Positions 18,325 through 25,801 of a stretch of DNA of 64,000 nucleotides are shown piece after piece. Positions within the stretch are counted from its first letter, which is position 1. Every line of letters begins with the position of its first letter. The stretch lies in contig JALAGS010000235.1 of the NCBI GenBank assembly GCA_022712315.1, forward strand, positions 62,001 through 126,000. Reading direction: 5' to 3'. The stretch comes from Sphingobacterium sp. Its GTDB lineage: Bacteria > Bacteroidota > Bacteroidia > Sphingobacteriales > Sphingobacteriaceae. The translations under genes were made by a program, and so were the position numbers. A model generated the notes under the pieces. The model ran no database searches, was not told the origin of the DNA, and saw only the letters and a list, made by a program, of their open reading frames with translations.

Positions 18325-19497
18325 ATGATGAAAGGATTTAAAGAAGAACTTGAAAATAATATCCTTCGCTATTGGATGGAATATATGGTTGATACGGATC
18401 ATGGTGGTTTTTATGGACGTATTGACGGTGACAATAAGCTGGATAAGACCGCCAATAAAGGGGTCGTCATGCATGCTAGGATACTCTGGACATTTGCTGC
18501 TTCCTATCGTGTTTTGGGGCGGAGTGCCTACCGTCAGATGGCAGAGAGAGCCTACTGCTACCTTAGGGATTACTTTGTGGATAAACAATATGGCGGCGTA
18601 TTTTGGGAAATTGATTTTCAAGGCCTGCCCGTTAACCGTAAAAAACAAACCTACGCACAGGGCTTTGCACTCTATGCGTTTTCGGAATATTATCGTGCAA
18701 CCGGCTGTACTGAGGCCCTGGACTATGCAAAAAAACAATTTTATCAGATCGAACGCTGTAAAGATAATGAATTAGGTGGCTATTGGGAGGCATTTACCGA
18801 AGATTGGCAACCCATTGCTGATATGCGTCTGAGCGAGAAAGATGAAAACGAAGCAAAGACGATGAATACGCATTTGCATATTTTGGAGCCTTATACCAAT
18901 TTGTTGCGTGTATGGGTCGATGAGCGGCTTGTGAAGGCGCAAAGTGACTTGATCGCTTTATTTACAGATCGAATATATAATGCGTCAACAGGGCATTTGC
19001 AGCTTTTTTTCGATGAGCAGTGGCAGGTAAAAGGCGAAGCGCAATCATTCGGCCACGACATCGAAGCCGTTTGGCTACTGTTGGAAGCTGCCGAGGTACT
19101 GGGGGATCCCGAGTTGACACAAAAAGTGAAGAATATCGTTCCCTGCATTGGCAAGGCAGCATCAGAAGGGCTCTTGCCAGACGCTAGTCTTGCTTATGAA
19201 AGAAAAAATGGGCGTTGGGATCGCGAGCGCCATTGGTGGGTACAAGCCGAAGCTGTAGTCGGTTTTTCATACCTAGGTAAGGTACTGGATGACTGGTTTT
19301 ATAAAGAAAAGGCAGAACATATATGGACCTATATCCAGTCAAATCTGATCGATAGAGTGGAAGGAGAGTGGTATTGGAGCAGGCTTGAAAATGGTGAAGT
19401 CAATAGAAGGGAAGATAAGGCGGGATTCTGGAAGTGCCCTTATCATAATGGGCGCATGTGCTTGGAAATGATCGAAAATTTTGGAATAATAAGATGA
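18325..19497 (+). CDS. Cellobiose/mannobiose 2-epimerase (AGE family)
   Basis: 390 residues, cytoplasmic, with the (alpha/alpha)6 barrel of N-acylglucosamine 2-epimerases. Motifs match cellobiose 2-epimerases: DHGGFYGRIDGDN near the start, ARILWTFAASYRV, NTHLHILEPYTNLLRVW with the catalytic His region, FGHDIEAVWLLLEAAE, and RHWWVQAEAVVGF. The enzyme converts beta-1,4-mannobiose to mannosylglucose, the substrate of the GH130 enzyme. It starts 22 bases after the transporter. The stop TGA (19495-19497) overlaps the first ATG of the GH26 gene and lies inside an 18-bp tandem duplication. Confidence 0.9.
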   Translation: MMKGFKEELENNILRYWMEYMVDTDHGGFYGRIDGDNKLDKTANKGVVMHARILWTFAASYRVLGRSAYRQMAERAYCYLRDYFVDKQYGGVFWEIDFQGLPVNRKKQTYAQGFALYAFSEYYRATGCTEALDYAKKQFYQIERCKDNELGGYWEAFTEDWQPIADMRLSEKDENEAKTMNTHLHILEPYTNLLRVWVDERLVKAQSDLIALFTDRIYNASTGHLQLFFDEQWQVKGEAQSFGHDIEAVWLLLEAAEVLGDPELTQKVKNIVPCIGKAASEGLLPDASLAYERKNGRWDRERHWWVQAEAVVGFSYLGKVLDDWFYKEKAEHIWTYIQSNLIDRVEGEWYWSRLENGEVNRREDKAGFWKCPYHNGRMCLEMIENFGIIR

Positions 19498-19520
19498 AAA
19501 ATAATAATAAGATGAAAAAT
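19485..19520 (+). repeat. Perfect 18-bp tandem duplication at a gene start
   Basis: AATAATAAGATGAAAAAT occurs twice in tandem (19485-19502 and 19503-19520). It duplicates the initiation region of the GH26 gene, giving two in-frame ATGs at 19494 and 19512. The first copy also contains the stop codon of the epimerase gene. Confidence 0.9.
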
Positions 19521-20645
19521 AAAGTTGTTTTCCACTTCGTTTTTTTAGCAATGCTTTTGAATAATGTTCTTTCGGCGCAGACCAATGGACCGCTTGATCC
19601 CATGGCTACAAGCGAAACGGTAGCATTGCATACATACTTAAAATCAGTCCAATCGCAAAGAAAAGTCTTGCTCGGCCAACAGGATGCACTTTGTTATGGT
19701 CGGTATTGGAAAAATGACCGCGACCGCAGCGATATCAAAGAGGTAACTGGGAGCCACCCGGTATTGCTGGGGCTCGACCTTCAACCACTGACACATACGG
19801 ATAAGGTTTATCGGGAAAGTGAAACCAAAAGGTTGGTCAAAGTGGTTAAGGACATGTATCGTCGAGGGGGTATAATCACCTTTTCCTGGCATATGTCGAA
19901 TCCTGTAAACGGTGGCTCTTATGAATGGAAAAATAATCCGCAGTTAGCAGTGGGCGAAATTTTGCCAGGGGGTAAATCAAATGGTGTATATCAAACTTAT
20001 CTTCATAGGATTCGGGATTTCTTAACACAATGTAAAGGGGCAAAGGGTGAATCTATTCCGATTATTTTCAGACCCTTTCATGAGTTTGACGGCGATTGGT
20101 TTTGGTGGGGAAAAGGACATACTTCTCCGGAAGAATTTGTGGAGTTATGGCGCTACACCGTTAACTATCTGCGGAAAGATCTGGGCGTTCACCAGTTGCT
20201 CTATGCCTTCTCTCCCGACTGTAAGTTTCAGAACCGCGAGGAATATCTTGCGCAATTTCCAGGTGACGATTATGTCGATATTTTCGGTATGGACAATTAT
20301 TGGGATTTTCGTCCCGATGGTGCTAACGATCCGGCAGCAGCGATGGTCAAGATGGGAATCGTTTCGGCTGTAGCGGCGGAAAAAAATAAGATTGCGGCAT
20401 TGACCGAGACCGGGCTCGAACGGATTACTGATCCAAACTGGTTTACACAGGTTTTACAACCCATCTTAAGGAAGTGGCCGCTGGCATACTGCATGCTTTG
20501 GCGTAACGCCGACGATATTCCGACACATTATTATGTACCTACCAAAGAGCATCCGGCAGCAGCAGACTTTAAGCAGTTTTGCCAATCAGCGGATATCATT
20601 CTTTTAAACAACAGTAAACTTATTTATAATTCAGCATTAAAATGA
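19494..20645 (+). CDS. GH26 beta-mannanase, first copy
   Basis: 383 residues from ATG 19494, which overlaps the upstream stop as ATGA; ATG 19512 is equally possible. A signal peptide ends near LNNVLSAQT. The GH26 signature is complete: acid/base Glu197 in FRPFHEFDGDWFWWG and nucleophile Glu305 in AALTETGLE, with FSWHMSNP and FGMDNYWDF lining the cleft. GH26 enzymes in Bacteroidota mannan loci release mannobiose from beta-1,4-mannan or act in the periplasm on oligosaccharides. With no lipobox it is probably periplasmic or secreted. It shares architecture with the next gene, but the sequences have diverged well. Confidence 0.92.
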   Translation: MKNNNKMKNKVVFHFVFLAMLLNNVLSAQTNGPLDPMATSETVALHTYLKSVQSQRKVLLGQQDALCYGRYWKNDRDRSDIKEVTGSHPVLLGLDLQPLTHTDKVYRESETKRLVKVVKDMYRRGGIITFSWHMSNPVNGGSYEWKNNPQLAVGEILPGGKSNGVYQTYLHRIRDFLTQCKGAKGESIPIIFRPFHEFDGDWFWWGKGHTSPEEFVELWRYTVNYLRKDLGVHQLLYAFSPDCKFQNREEYLAQFPGDDYVDIFGMDNYWDFRPDGANDPAAAMVKMGIVSAVAAEKNKIAALTETGLERITDPNWFTQVLQPILRKWPLAYCMLWRNADDIPTHYYVPTKEHPAAADFKQFCQSADIILLNNSKLIYNSALK

Positions 20646-21754
20646 GAAGCAAGATAAAAAGATATGTAAGCAAGCTAGTCCTATGTGGTACATTTACTAC
20701 AGGGTTACTGAACCTCTTTGCACAGCAGCCAGCAGACCTTCATGCAACCAAAGAAACCAAAGAGTTATATCAAACAATCCAGTCAAGACGTGCGAAAGGG
20801 ATTTCTTTAGGACATCAGGATGCGCTGGCCTATGGTCATGGTTGGTATAAAGAAAAAGGGCGTAGTGACCTGAAAGATGTGGCTGGTAAATACCCCAATG
20901 TTATTGGTTGGGAAATAGGGGACATTGAACTTGGCAAACCGTATAATTTGGACTCGGTGTATTTTGACGACATGCGACGCTACATTGTGGATACACACAA
21001 GCGGGGCGGTATAACAACCTTGAGTTGGCATGCCAATAACATCGTGTCAGGCAAAAACGCTTGGGATTGTGCGCAGGATACTGTCGTTCGTTCCATTTTA
21101 CCGGCCGGAAGTAACCACCAAAAATACCTCCAATGGTTAGACCGAACAGCTGCGTTTCTCTTGAGTCTAAAGGATAGTCGTGGAAATTTCATTCCCGTTG
21201 TGTTAAGGCCTTATCACGAACATACCGGATCATGGTTTTGGTGGGGGGCTAAACAGAGTACGCCACAGGAATATAAAGATCTCTGGAAAATGACTGTAGA
21301 TTATTTTCAACAAAAACATGGTATTCATCATTTGTTGTATTGTTACTCACCATCTGAAACCGAAAATGAAGCTGCGTTTTTAGAAAGATATCCTGGCGAT
21401 GCATATGTGGACCTGGTTGCATTCGACTGCTATGTGCCCGGAGATGGTACGCCCGAAGATATTGAAAAATATAAAATTGCCATGGCAAAAAATATTGACA
21501 TCATAACGGCCTATGCGGGTAAATCAGGAAAAATTCCAACAATTGGAGAAACAGGCCTTGAAAGTGTTAAAGATCCGGCTTATTTTACGCAAGTGGTTTA
21601 CCCTTTGGTATACGGAAAAGGATTGGCCTGGTTGTTATTCTGGCGAAACGCCTATGAAAAAGATAAACCGAATCATTATTACATTCCATTCAAAGGTCAT
21701 CCTGCAGCGGAAGATCTAAAGCTGTTCAGTAAAAAAACAGGTGTTTATTTTTAA
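20642..21754 (+). CDS. GH26 beta-mannanase, second copy
   Basis: 370 residues. Signal peptide ends near LLNLFAQQ. Acid/base Glu193 is in LRPYHEHTGSWFWWG and nucleophile Glu303 in PTIGETGLESV, with TLSWHANNI and VAFDCYVPGDG at the cleft. The gene starts in the ATGA overlap with the first GH26 gene and ends the mannan operon, followed about 90 bases later by a terminator. Two diverged GH26 enzymes side by side suggest a division of labour, for example endo-cleavage against mannobiose release, as in published gut Bacteroides pairs. Confidence 0.92.
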   Translation: MRSKIKRYVSKLVLCGTFTTGLLNLFAQQPADLHATKETKELYQTIQSRRAKGISLGHQDALAYGHGWYKEKGRSDLKDVAGKYPNVIGWEIGDIELGKPYNLDSVYFDDMRRYIVDTHKRGGITTLSWHANNIVSGKNAWDCAQDTVVRSILPAGSNHQKYLQWLDRTAAFLLSLKDSRGNFIPVVLRPYHEHTGSWFWWGAKQSTPQEYKDLWKMTVDYFQQKHGIHHLLYCYSPSETENEAAFLERYPGDAYVDLVAFDCYVPGDGTPEDIEKYKIAMAKNIDIITAYAGKSGKIPTIGETGLESVKDPAYFTQVVYPLVYGKGLAWLLFWRNAYEKDKPNHYYIPFKGHPAAEDLKLFSKKTGVYF

Positions 21755-22293
21755 GTGATCGATTAGGAGTGATTTTGGTTGCTAAAAATTAAATCAAGGA
21801 TGAAATGAAGAATACAAGGCGACTTAAAAAACGACAGACAAACCAAAAGCGCATCTTATGATGCGCTTTTGTGATTTAGATCTATCAATTTACACTGAAT
21901 CCTCAGATAAACTAAATGTGTTTAATTTATTTTTCTTTTCGATTACATAAAGGTGTAAACAAAAGCAGTCACGATGTATATAATCAGTTTTAAGCGATTG
22001 ACATTTTTTAAGCTAATAAGTATTGTTTAGACATTTAAAATGGAGCTTTGGTACCTGTAAGCGCGATTAGGAACTGAACCATCTCAGGCCTAACGTCAAA
22101 TATAACTATCAAACCTGACTAGAAGAGGTTGATCTATTGCTTCGGACACAAATGGATATTGAGGGTAACGTACAATATAAATATAGCACCTATTGTCATG
22201 CTGATTTTCCATTGGGACCAAGATCCTTGATGTATTGTATGTTTAACATTATATCCATTTTGATACAGATGAGATAGACCTCAAACCATAAAA
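21755..22293. other. Intergenic region after the mannan operon
   Basis: 539 bases, AT-rich. Apart from the terminator at 21845-21870 I see no gene, RNA or clear promoter. The last part would be the upstream region of the truncated LacI-type gene. Confidence 0.5.
21845..21870 (+). terminator. Intrinsic terminator of the mannan operon
   Basis: Perfect 11-bp stem AAAAGCGCATC (21845-21855) and GATGCGCTTTT (21860-21870) with a TTAT loop. The A/T ends make it usable in both directions. Confidence 0.85.
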
Positions 22294-22428
22294 ATGAACA
22301 ATAAATTGACGGTATCAGATATTGCTGCAGCTTTGAATATTTCGAAGGCGGCGCCCTCGCTCGTATTGAATGGAAAGGCGAAACAAGCAAAAATAAGCAA
22401 GAAGATGGAGGACAAAGTACTCCTAAAA
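22294..22428 (+). pseudogene. LacI-family regulator, N-terminal fragment
   Basis: From ATG 22294 the frame gives about 45 residues of a LacI-type helix-turn-helix: KLTVSDIAAALNISKAAPSL, then VLNGKAKQAKISKKMEDKVL, which is the HTH and start of the hinge. A full LacI protein has about 330 residues. The similarity stops where sequence matching the 3' end of the uvrA-like gene begins on the opposite strand: the remnant's stop codon is at 22429-22431. The frame runs on to 22482 through foreign sequence. The rest of the gene, including the sugar-binding domain, is missing, so this is a dead fragment, or at most an isolated DNA-binding peptide. Confidence 0.75.
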
Positions 22429-22896
22429 TCAGGAGACGTCTTTTTTCGCGTGCATACCTCCATTGCGGAAATGCTGCCGTAGATAGGCTGCTGTTAGCGA
22501 GACCGTATCGTTTAGCAAATCAGCAACCGTACCTGTAAACACCACATTTCCGCCATATTTGCCCGCTCCAAGCCCAATATCTATGATCCAGTCGGCTTGG
22601 GCAATGACATCGAGGTTATGCTCGATAACAATCAGCGTATTGTGGTTGTCCACAAGATTATTGATAAAGTTTAAGAGCTTTTCGGTATCGTTTGGATGTA
22701 AGCCTATGCTTGGTTCATCAAGGACGATAATCTTGTTGGACTGCTTCAGTTGTTTGGTCGGTTTCAGACGTTGTCTTTCCCCGCCCGATAGCGTGTCTGT
22801 CCTTCTGTCTAAGGTCAGATACTGCAAACCGATGTTGGATATGTTGAAGTTTCTTTTGGAGTTCAGTAACAATGACATCAAAAGCGCTGGATGGTA
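22429..22896 (-). pseudogene. Chimeric uvrA-like remnant
   Basis: Reading leftward, the first part (22790-22890) matches the end of the N-terminal ATP-binding half of the uvrA-like gene at 27300-29589, including NIGLQYLTLDRRTDTLSGG. From about 22788 to 22429 it matches the end of the C-terminal half: ERQRLK, then KIIVLDEPSIGLHPNDTEKL, through to the stop. The change of partner lies in the shared ABC signature SGGE. This is what a deletion between the two internal signature repeats would leave, removing about 0.92 kb. A 2-base deletion relative to the longer copy (near 22836) also breaks the frame. Nothing before the SSAFD region is left. It is non-functional. Confidence 0.85.
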
Positions 22897-23029
22897 CGCT
22901 CTGTTCCATCTGAGTAAGCTTCTCGCTTGGCGATGTAGCGCAGACGGTATTGACAGCTGCGCTGGGTACCATCGTCAATTTTTTGACCAGGCAAGTGATC
23001 CGAAGACTAAGACGTCGAGGACGATAAAT
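22892..23029 (+). pseudogene. Degenerate copy of the small membrane-protein gene
   Basis: The sequence from TGGTACG onward follows the gene at 4046-4204 base for base with scattered changes. Its frame reads GTLCSI, stop, VSFSLGDV, TVLTAALGTIVNFLT, VIRRL. A TGA replaces the TGG of CSIWASFS, and the 3' end has changed to an Arg-rich tail before a TAA. The 5' third is absent and replaced by the uvrA remnant, joined at TGGTA (22892-22896), which both parents share. The 65-nt repeat that directly follows the intact gene at 4202 is found here only 718 bases later. Confidence 0.75.
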
Positions 23030-23042
23030 TAGGGCAGCGTAA

Positions 23043-23080
23043 ACCATAGCACGAATAGTGTAGCAAGCTAGCGTGCTATG
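23043..23080. terminator. Inverted repeat, possible terminator of the SUKH-like gene
   Basis: CCATAGCACG (23043-23052) and CGTGCTATGG (23071-23080) form a perfect 10-bp stem with an 18-nt loop. It lies just past the 3' end of the leftward gene at 23105-23623. There is no long T tract, so termination is uncertain. Confidence 0.4.
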
Positions 23081-23104
23081 GCTTTATAAAGAACTTAAAA
23101 CTCA

Positions 23105-23623
23105 TCAGAAATATTGGAATGGATATAGCTGATAAAGGCCGGGTTGAATAGAATTGATTTTTTCTTTAAAATCCGCCTTATCGCTTTCTTCAATTTCATC
23201 ATCATTTTCACTTAGCAGGTTTTCCAGATCCTGATATAAAAATGCCATTTGCAGGAAGTTAAGAAAAGATATATTCAGATTTTGAAAACTTGTAGTGCTT
23301 GCATATTCACCCTCATCATGATTATAAAATAGCATATTCCCATCTTCTTTATGCATAAACCATTCGTCTCCCTGTCCTGTGCTTCCGATTTTCCACAGTT
23401 CTGCGGAAATATCGGGAAAGAGGTCTGCCAAATAACGATTTTCCTTAAGGGCTTCTTCATACCCAAAAATAGCGATATCAGGTGTGATCTCTACTCCTTC
23501 ATAGTTGGCCAAAAAAAGAAGGTAGAAGGCATTTAAATAGGATAATTTATCCAAATGTGTGATCGACCGCTCTTTTCTTTCCAATCTATCTAAGATTTCT
23601 TCTTCTGTGCATAAATGAAACAT
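23105..23623 (-). CDS. SMI1/KNR4 (SUKH)-like protein, possible orphan immunity protein
   Basis: 172 residues from ATG 23623. Acidic and Phe/Tyr-rich. The central part, ISAELWKIGSTGQGDEWFMHKEDGNMLFYNHDEGEY, followed by SFQNLNISFLNFLQMAF, resembles the core of SUKH proteins, where G-G-D-E-W turns and an acidic strand precede a helix. Many SUKH proteins are immunity proteins against polymorphic toxins, but no toxin gene is next to it. The assignment rests on pattern only. It has its own -7 box at 23669-23676 and lies between two halves of a split repeat unit, so it looks like inserted cargo. Confidence 0.6.
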   Translation of the reverse strand: MFHLCTEEEILDRLERKERSITHLDKLSYLNAFYLLFLANYEGVEITPDIAIFGYEEALKENRYLADLFPDISAELWKIGSTGQGDEWFMHKEDGNMLFYNHDEGEYASTTSFQNLNISFLNFLQMAFLYQDLENLLSENDDEIEESDKADFKEKINSIQPGLYQLYPFQYF

Positions 23624-23647
23624 ATCCAATACAAGCTATTTTTTTAG

Positions 23648-23685
23648 GTTGATAGTTGTCCGATCGCACAAATATAGGTTAAAAA
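23648..23685 (-). repeat. Promoter-bearing repeat, copy 1
   Basis: Closely matches 31195-31232. The core GCACAAATATAGGTTAAAAA is identical, and flanking GTTRATARTTGTC is shared with few changes. Each copy stands upstream of a leftward gene and includes the -7 box given separately. Confidence 0.65.
23669..23676 (-). promoter_or_regulatory. -7 box upstream of the SUKH-like gene
   Basis: On the minus strand this reads TATATTTG, matching TAnnTTTG, 46 bases before the ATG at 23623. No clear TTG stands at the usual -33 spacing. Confidence 0.5.
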
Positions 23686-23746
23686 AACTACTGGTAAAAT
23701 TGGGTATACGGAAACGGTGAATACAGGTTGTGAAAGGAGTATACTT

Positions 23747-23811
23747 TAATGAGGTCTTTTTCCGGTAAGATTGGACATGGACCTTAACGAAGTAATTATA
23801 ATTTATCCTGA
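23747..23811 (+). repeat. Dispersed 65-nt repeat, copy 2 (repeat A)
   Basis: Same as 4202-4266 except for two T/C changes. Here it is not preceded by the small membrane gene and directly precedes the AraC gene at 23853. Confidence 0.8.
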
Positions 23812-23852
23812 ATGGTGTAGGATGATTACTTTTGTAGTCATAATTTGCTAAA

Positions 23853-24710
23853 ATGAAGATATTTCCGCGAGAGAAGATTCTACAGGACGATAAACTACTA
23901 TTTGCCAAATGGAAAACAAACACGGTATCTTCCCGTGAGTTTGTTCTTATGCAGGAAAATGCATTTGTCTTTGTTGTGAAAGGCAAGAAGCTACTTTATC
24001 AGGGTGAGCAAATAATAAAGGTAGGTACCCAACAGCTTCTGGTCCTGAAAAAGGGGATCCACTGCATGACAGAATATCTTGCAGAAGATGGAACTTTTGA
24101 AGCCATTGTGATTTATTTCGGCAATGCATTTATCGAGCATTTGAGATTAGTTGATCAATTGGGTGAAGATCAAGCCCATTATTCAAACCAGGAGGTGCTC
24201 TTGCTTGATAGAAACAAGATTATCGACAGTTTTATCAATCAATATTGCAGCTACATCGAAGAAAGTACAAACGACCGTAACATACTTAAATTAAAAGTTG
24301 AAGAACTAATCTATCTGCTGCTGAATAAGCATCCCCATTCCAAGTATTTTTTTCACGCTATTCTCAATCAACCGAACGATTTGCGGATATTAATGGAGAG
24401 GCTGTATAGAGAGAACTATACGATGGATAAGCTCGCACAAATTTCAAACCGTAGTTTATCAGCATTTAAGCGAGATTTTGGCCGAGTTTTTCAAAGTTCT
24501 CCGGCTAAATGGATTCTTTCCCGTAGACTTTCGGATGCTTGTGTTCTTTTGGTCAACTCAGATAAGAGTATGTCCGAAATTGCGTTTGAAAGTGGCTTTG
24601 AAACCTTGTCCCAATTTGATAAGGCATTTAAACGTTTTTTCAAAACGACACCATCCGCTTTTAGGGCAAGCCCGGCTGAGCTAAATCGGCAAAACATTGG
24701 GCCTTTCTAA
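23853..24710 (+). CDS. AraC-family transcriptional regulator
   Basis: 285 residues. The N-terminal domain of about 150 residues is a cupin-like sensor of the ExsA type (SREFVLMQENAFVFVVKGKKLLYQGEQ). The C-terminal DNA-binding domain shows two HTH units, YTMDKLAQISNRSLSAFKRDF and SMSEIAFESGFETLSQFDKAFKRF, and ends in TTPSAFRAS. It is followed at 51 bases by an alpha/beta hydrolase gene, the likely target. Both lie between repeats that are adjacent elsewhere in the window, so the pair may have been acquired together. Confidence 0.9.
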   Translation: MKIFPREKILQDDKLLFAKWKTNTVSSREFVLMQENAFVFVVKGKKLLYQGEQIIKVGTQQLLVLKKGIHCMTEYLAEDGTFEAIVIYFGNAFIEHLRLVDQLGEDQAHYSNQEVLLLDRNKIIDSFINQYCSYIEESTNDRNILKLKVEELIYLLLNKHPHSKYFFHAILNQPNDLRILMERLYRENYTMDKLAQISNRSLSAFKRDFGRVFQSSPAKWILSRRLSDACVLLVNSDKSMSEIAFESGFETLSQFDKAFKRFFKTTPSAFRASPAELNRQNIGPF

Positions 24711-24761
24711 CAATATCTTCTCCTGGCAGCGCTGTAATTTTGCTGTACATTAAATGATAAT

Positions 24762-25658
24762 ATGATGTACACTTATCAAGTTGAGAAAACGAGTTACCTG
24801 AGTGAGGGAAGTAAGCTTTCAGCGCTACTATACATTCCGCAAAAAGTAGGGAGATGCCCCGCCATCGTAATGGCACATGGTTTTGGATTGACAAAAGAAG
24901 CCTACATAGATAAATACGCAGAAAAATTTGCTGAGAATGGCTTTGTGGTTATCCTTTTTGATTATAGGAACCTTGGTGAAAGCGAGGGGCACCCGAGACA
25001 GGAGGTCAATCCTTTTCTGCAGATAGACGATTATAAAAACAGTATCACCTTTGCCATTACTTTGGATCAAGTAGATCCGACGAAAATAGGAATCTGGGGA
25101 ACGAGTTACTCTGGCGGTCATGCACTTGTCGTGGCTGCAACAGACAGAAGAGTTAAATGTGTTGTTGCTCAAGTCCCCACCATTAGTGGTTTCAGATCAG
25201 GGTTAAGAAGAATGCCTGCTGATAAAATACCTGCATATTTAAAGAGTGTCCATCAAGACAGACTGAACCGATTGAATAACGAGGAACCGATGGTGAAAAA
25301 GCTTGTTGGAGAAGTCTCCGATAATCCGATCTACCCAACGAGCGATGCGAAGGAATACTATATGGGCGCACACAATTTATCTGGCACATTTCGCAACGAG
25401 GTGACATTACGAAGTACAGAATATAGCCGTATGTATGAACCCGGTATTTATGCTTCACAGATTAGTCCGACACCGGTGTTGTACATTGTCGCACTGAACG
25501 ATACAGTTACCCCAACTGACCTATGTTTAGAAGCTTATGAAAAAACGCTACAGCCAAAAGGGCTGAAAACGATTGCCGACGGACATTTTTCCCCTTATCT
25601 TCAACATTTTGATATTACATCAAATGCAGCGGTAGGCTGGTTCTGCGCACATCTGTAA
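24762..25658 (+). CDS. Alpha/beta hydrolase, dienelactone-hydrolase-like
   Basis: 298 residues, no signal peptide. Oxyanion-hole region AIVMAHGFGLTKEAYIDKYAE and nucleophile Ser in GTSYSGGHAL. The acid is in IVALNDTVTP and the His in DGHFSPYLQHFD. The fold resembles the YcjY/DUF1100-type peptidase-like hydrolases often regulated by an adjacent AraC protein. The substrate is unknown; esterase or lactonase activity on small xenobiotics is possible. Two ATGs are adjacent at the start. Confidence 0.82.
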   Translation: MMYTYQVEKTSYLSEGSKLSALLYIPQKVGRCPAIVMAHGFGLTKEAYIDKYAEKFAENGFVVILFDYRNLGESEGHPRQEVNPFLQIDDYKNSITFAITLDQVDPTKIGIWGTSYSGGHALVVAATDRRVKCVVAQVPTISGFRSGLRRMPADKIPAYLKSVHQDRLNRLNNEEPMVKKLVGEVSDNPIYPTSDAKEYYMGAHNLSGTFRNEVTLRSTEYSRMYEPGIYASQISPTPVLYIVALNDTVTPTDLCLEAYEKTLQPKGLKTIADGHFSPYLQHFDITSNAAVGWFCAHL

Positions 25659-25745
25659 CGGTAGGCGTCTCCATTAACGAATACCTGGCTAATAAGCTAC
25701 AATTTATAGCCCAAGCGTTGCATACAATTGCTCAAATTGGATAAT

Positions 25746-25777
25746 TAAGCCTATCCCTCCAGGAGAAGATAGGCTTA
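25746..25777. terminator. Terminator hairpin, copy 2 of a repeated element (repeat B)
   Basis: All 32 bases are identical to 4272-4303: a 10-bp stem with a 12-nt loop, then TCTTTTCC. It lies between the hydrolase gene (+) and the oxidoreductase gene (-). Confidence 0.75.
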
Positions 25778-25801
25778 TCTTTTCCTTCTATTGCTTTTGT
25801 T

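Noticed and set aside
22718..23047. Minus-strand frame of about 109 codons spanning the uvrA and membrane-gene remnants
   Set aside because: It crosses the recombination joint and matches neither parent protein in frame through its length; it is a by-product of decay.
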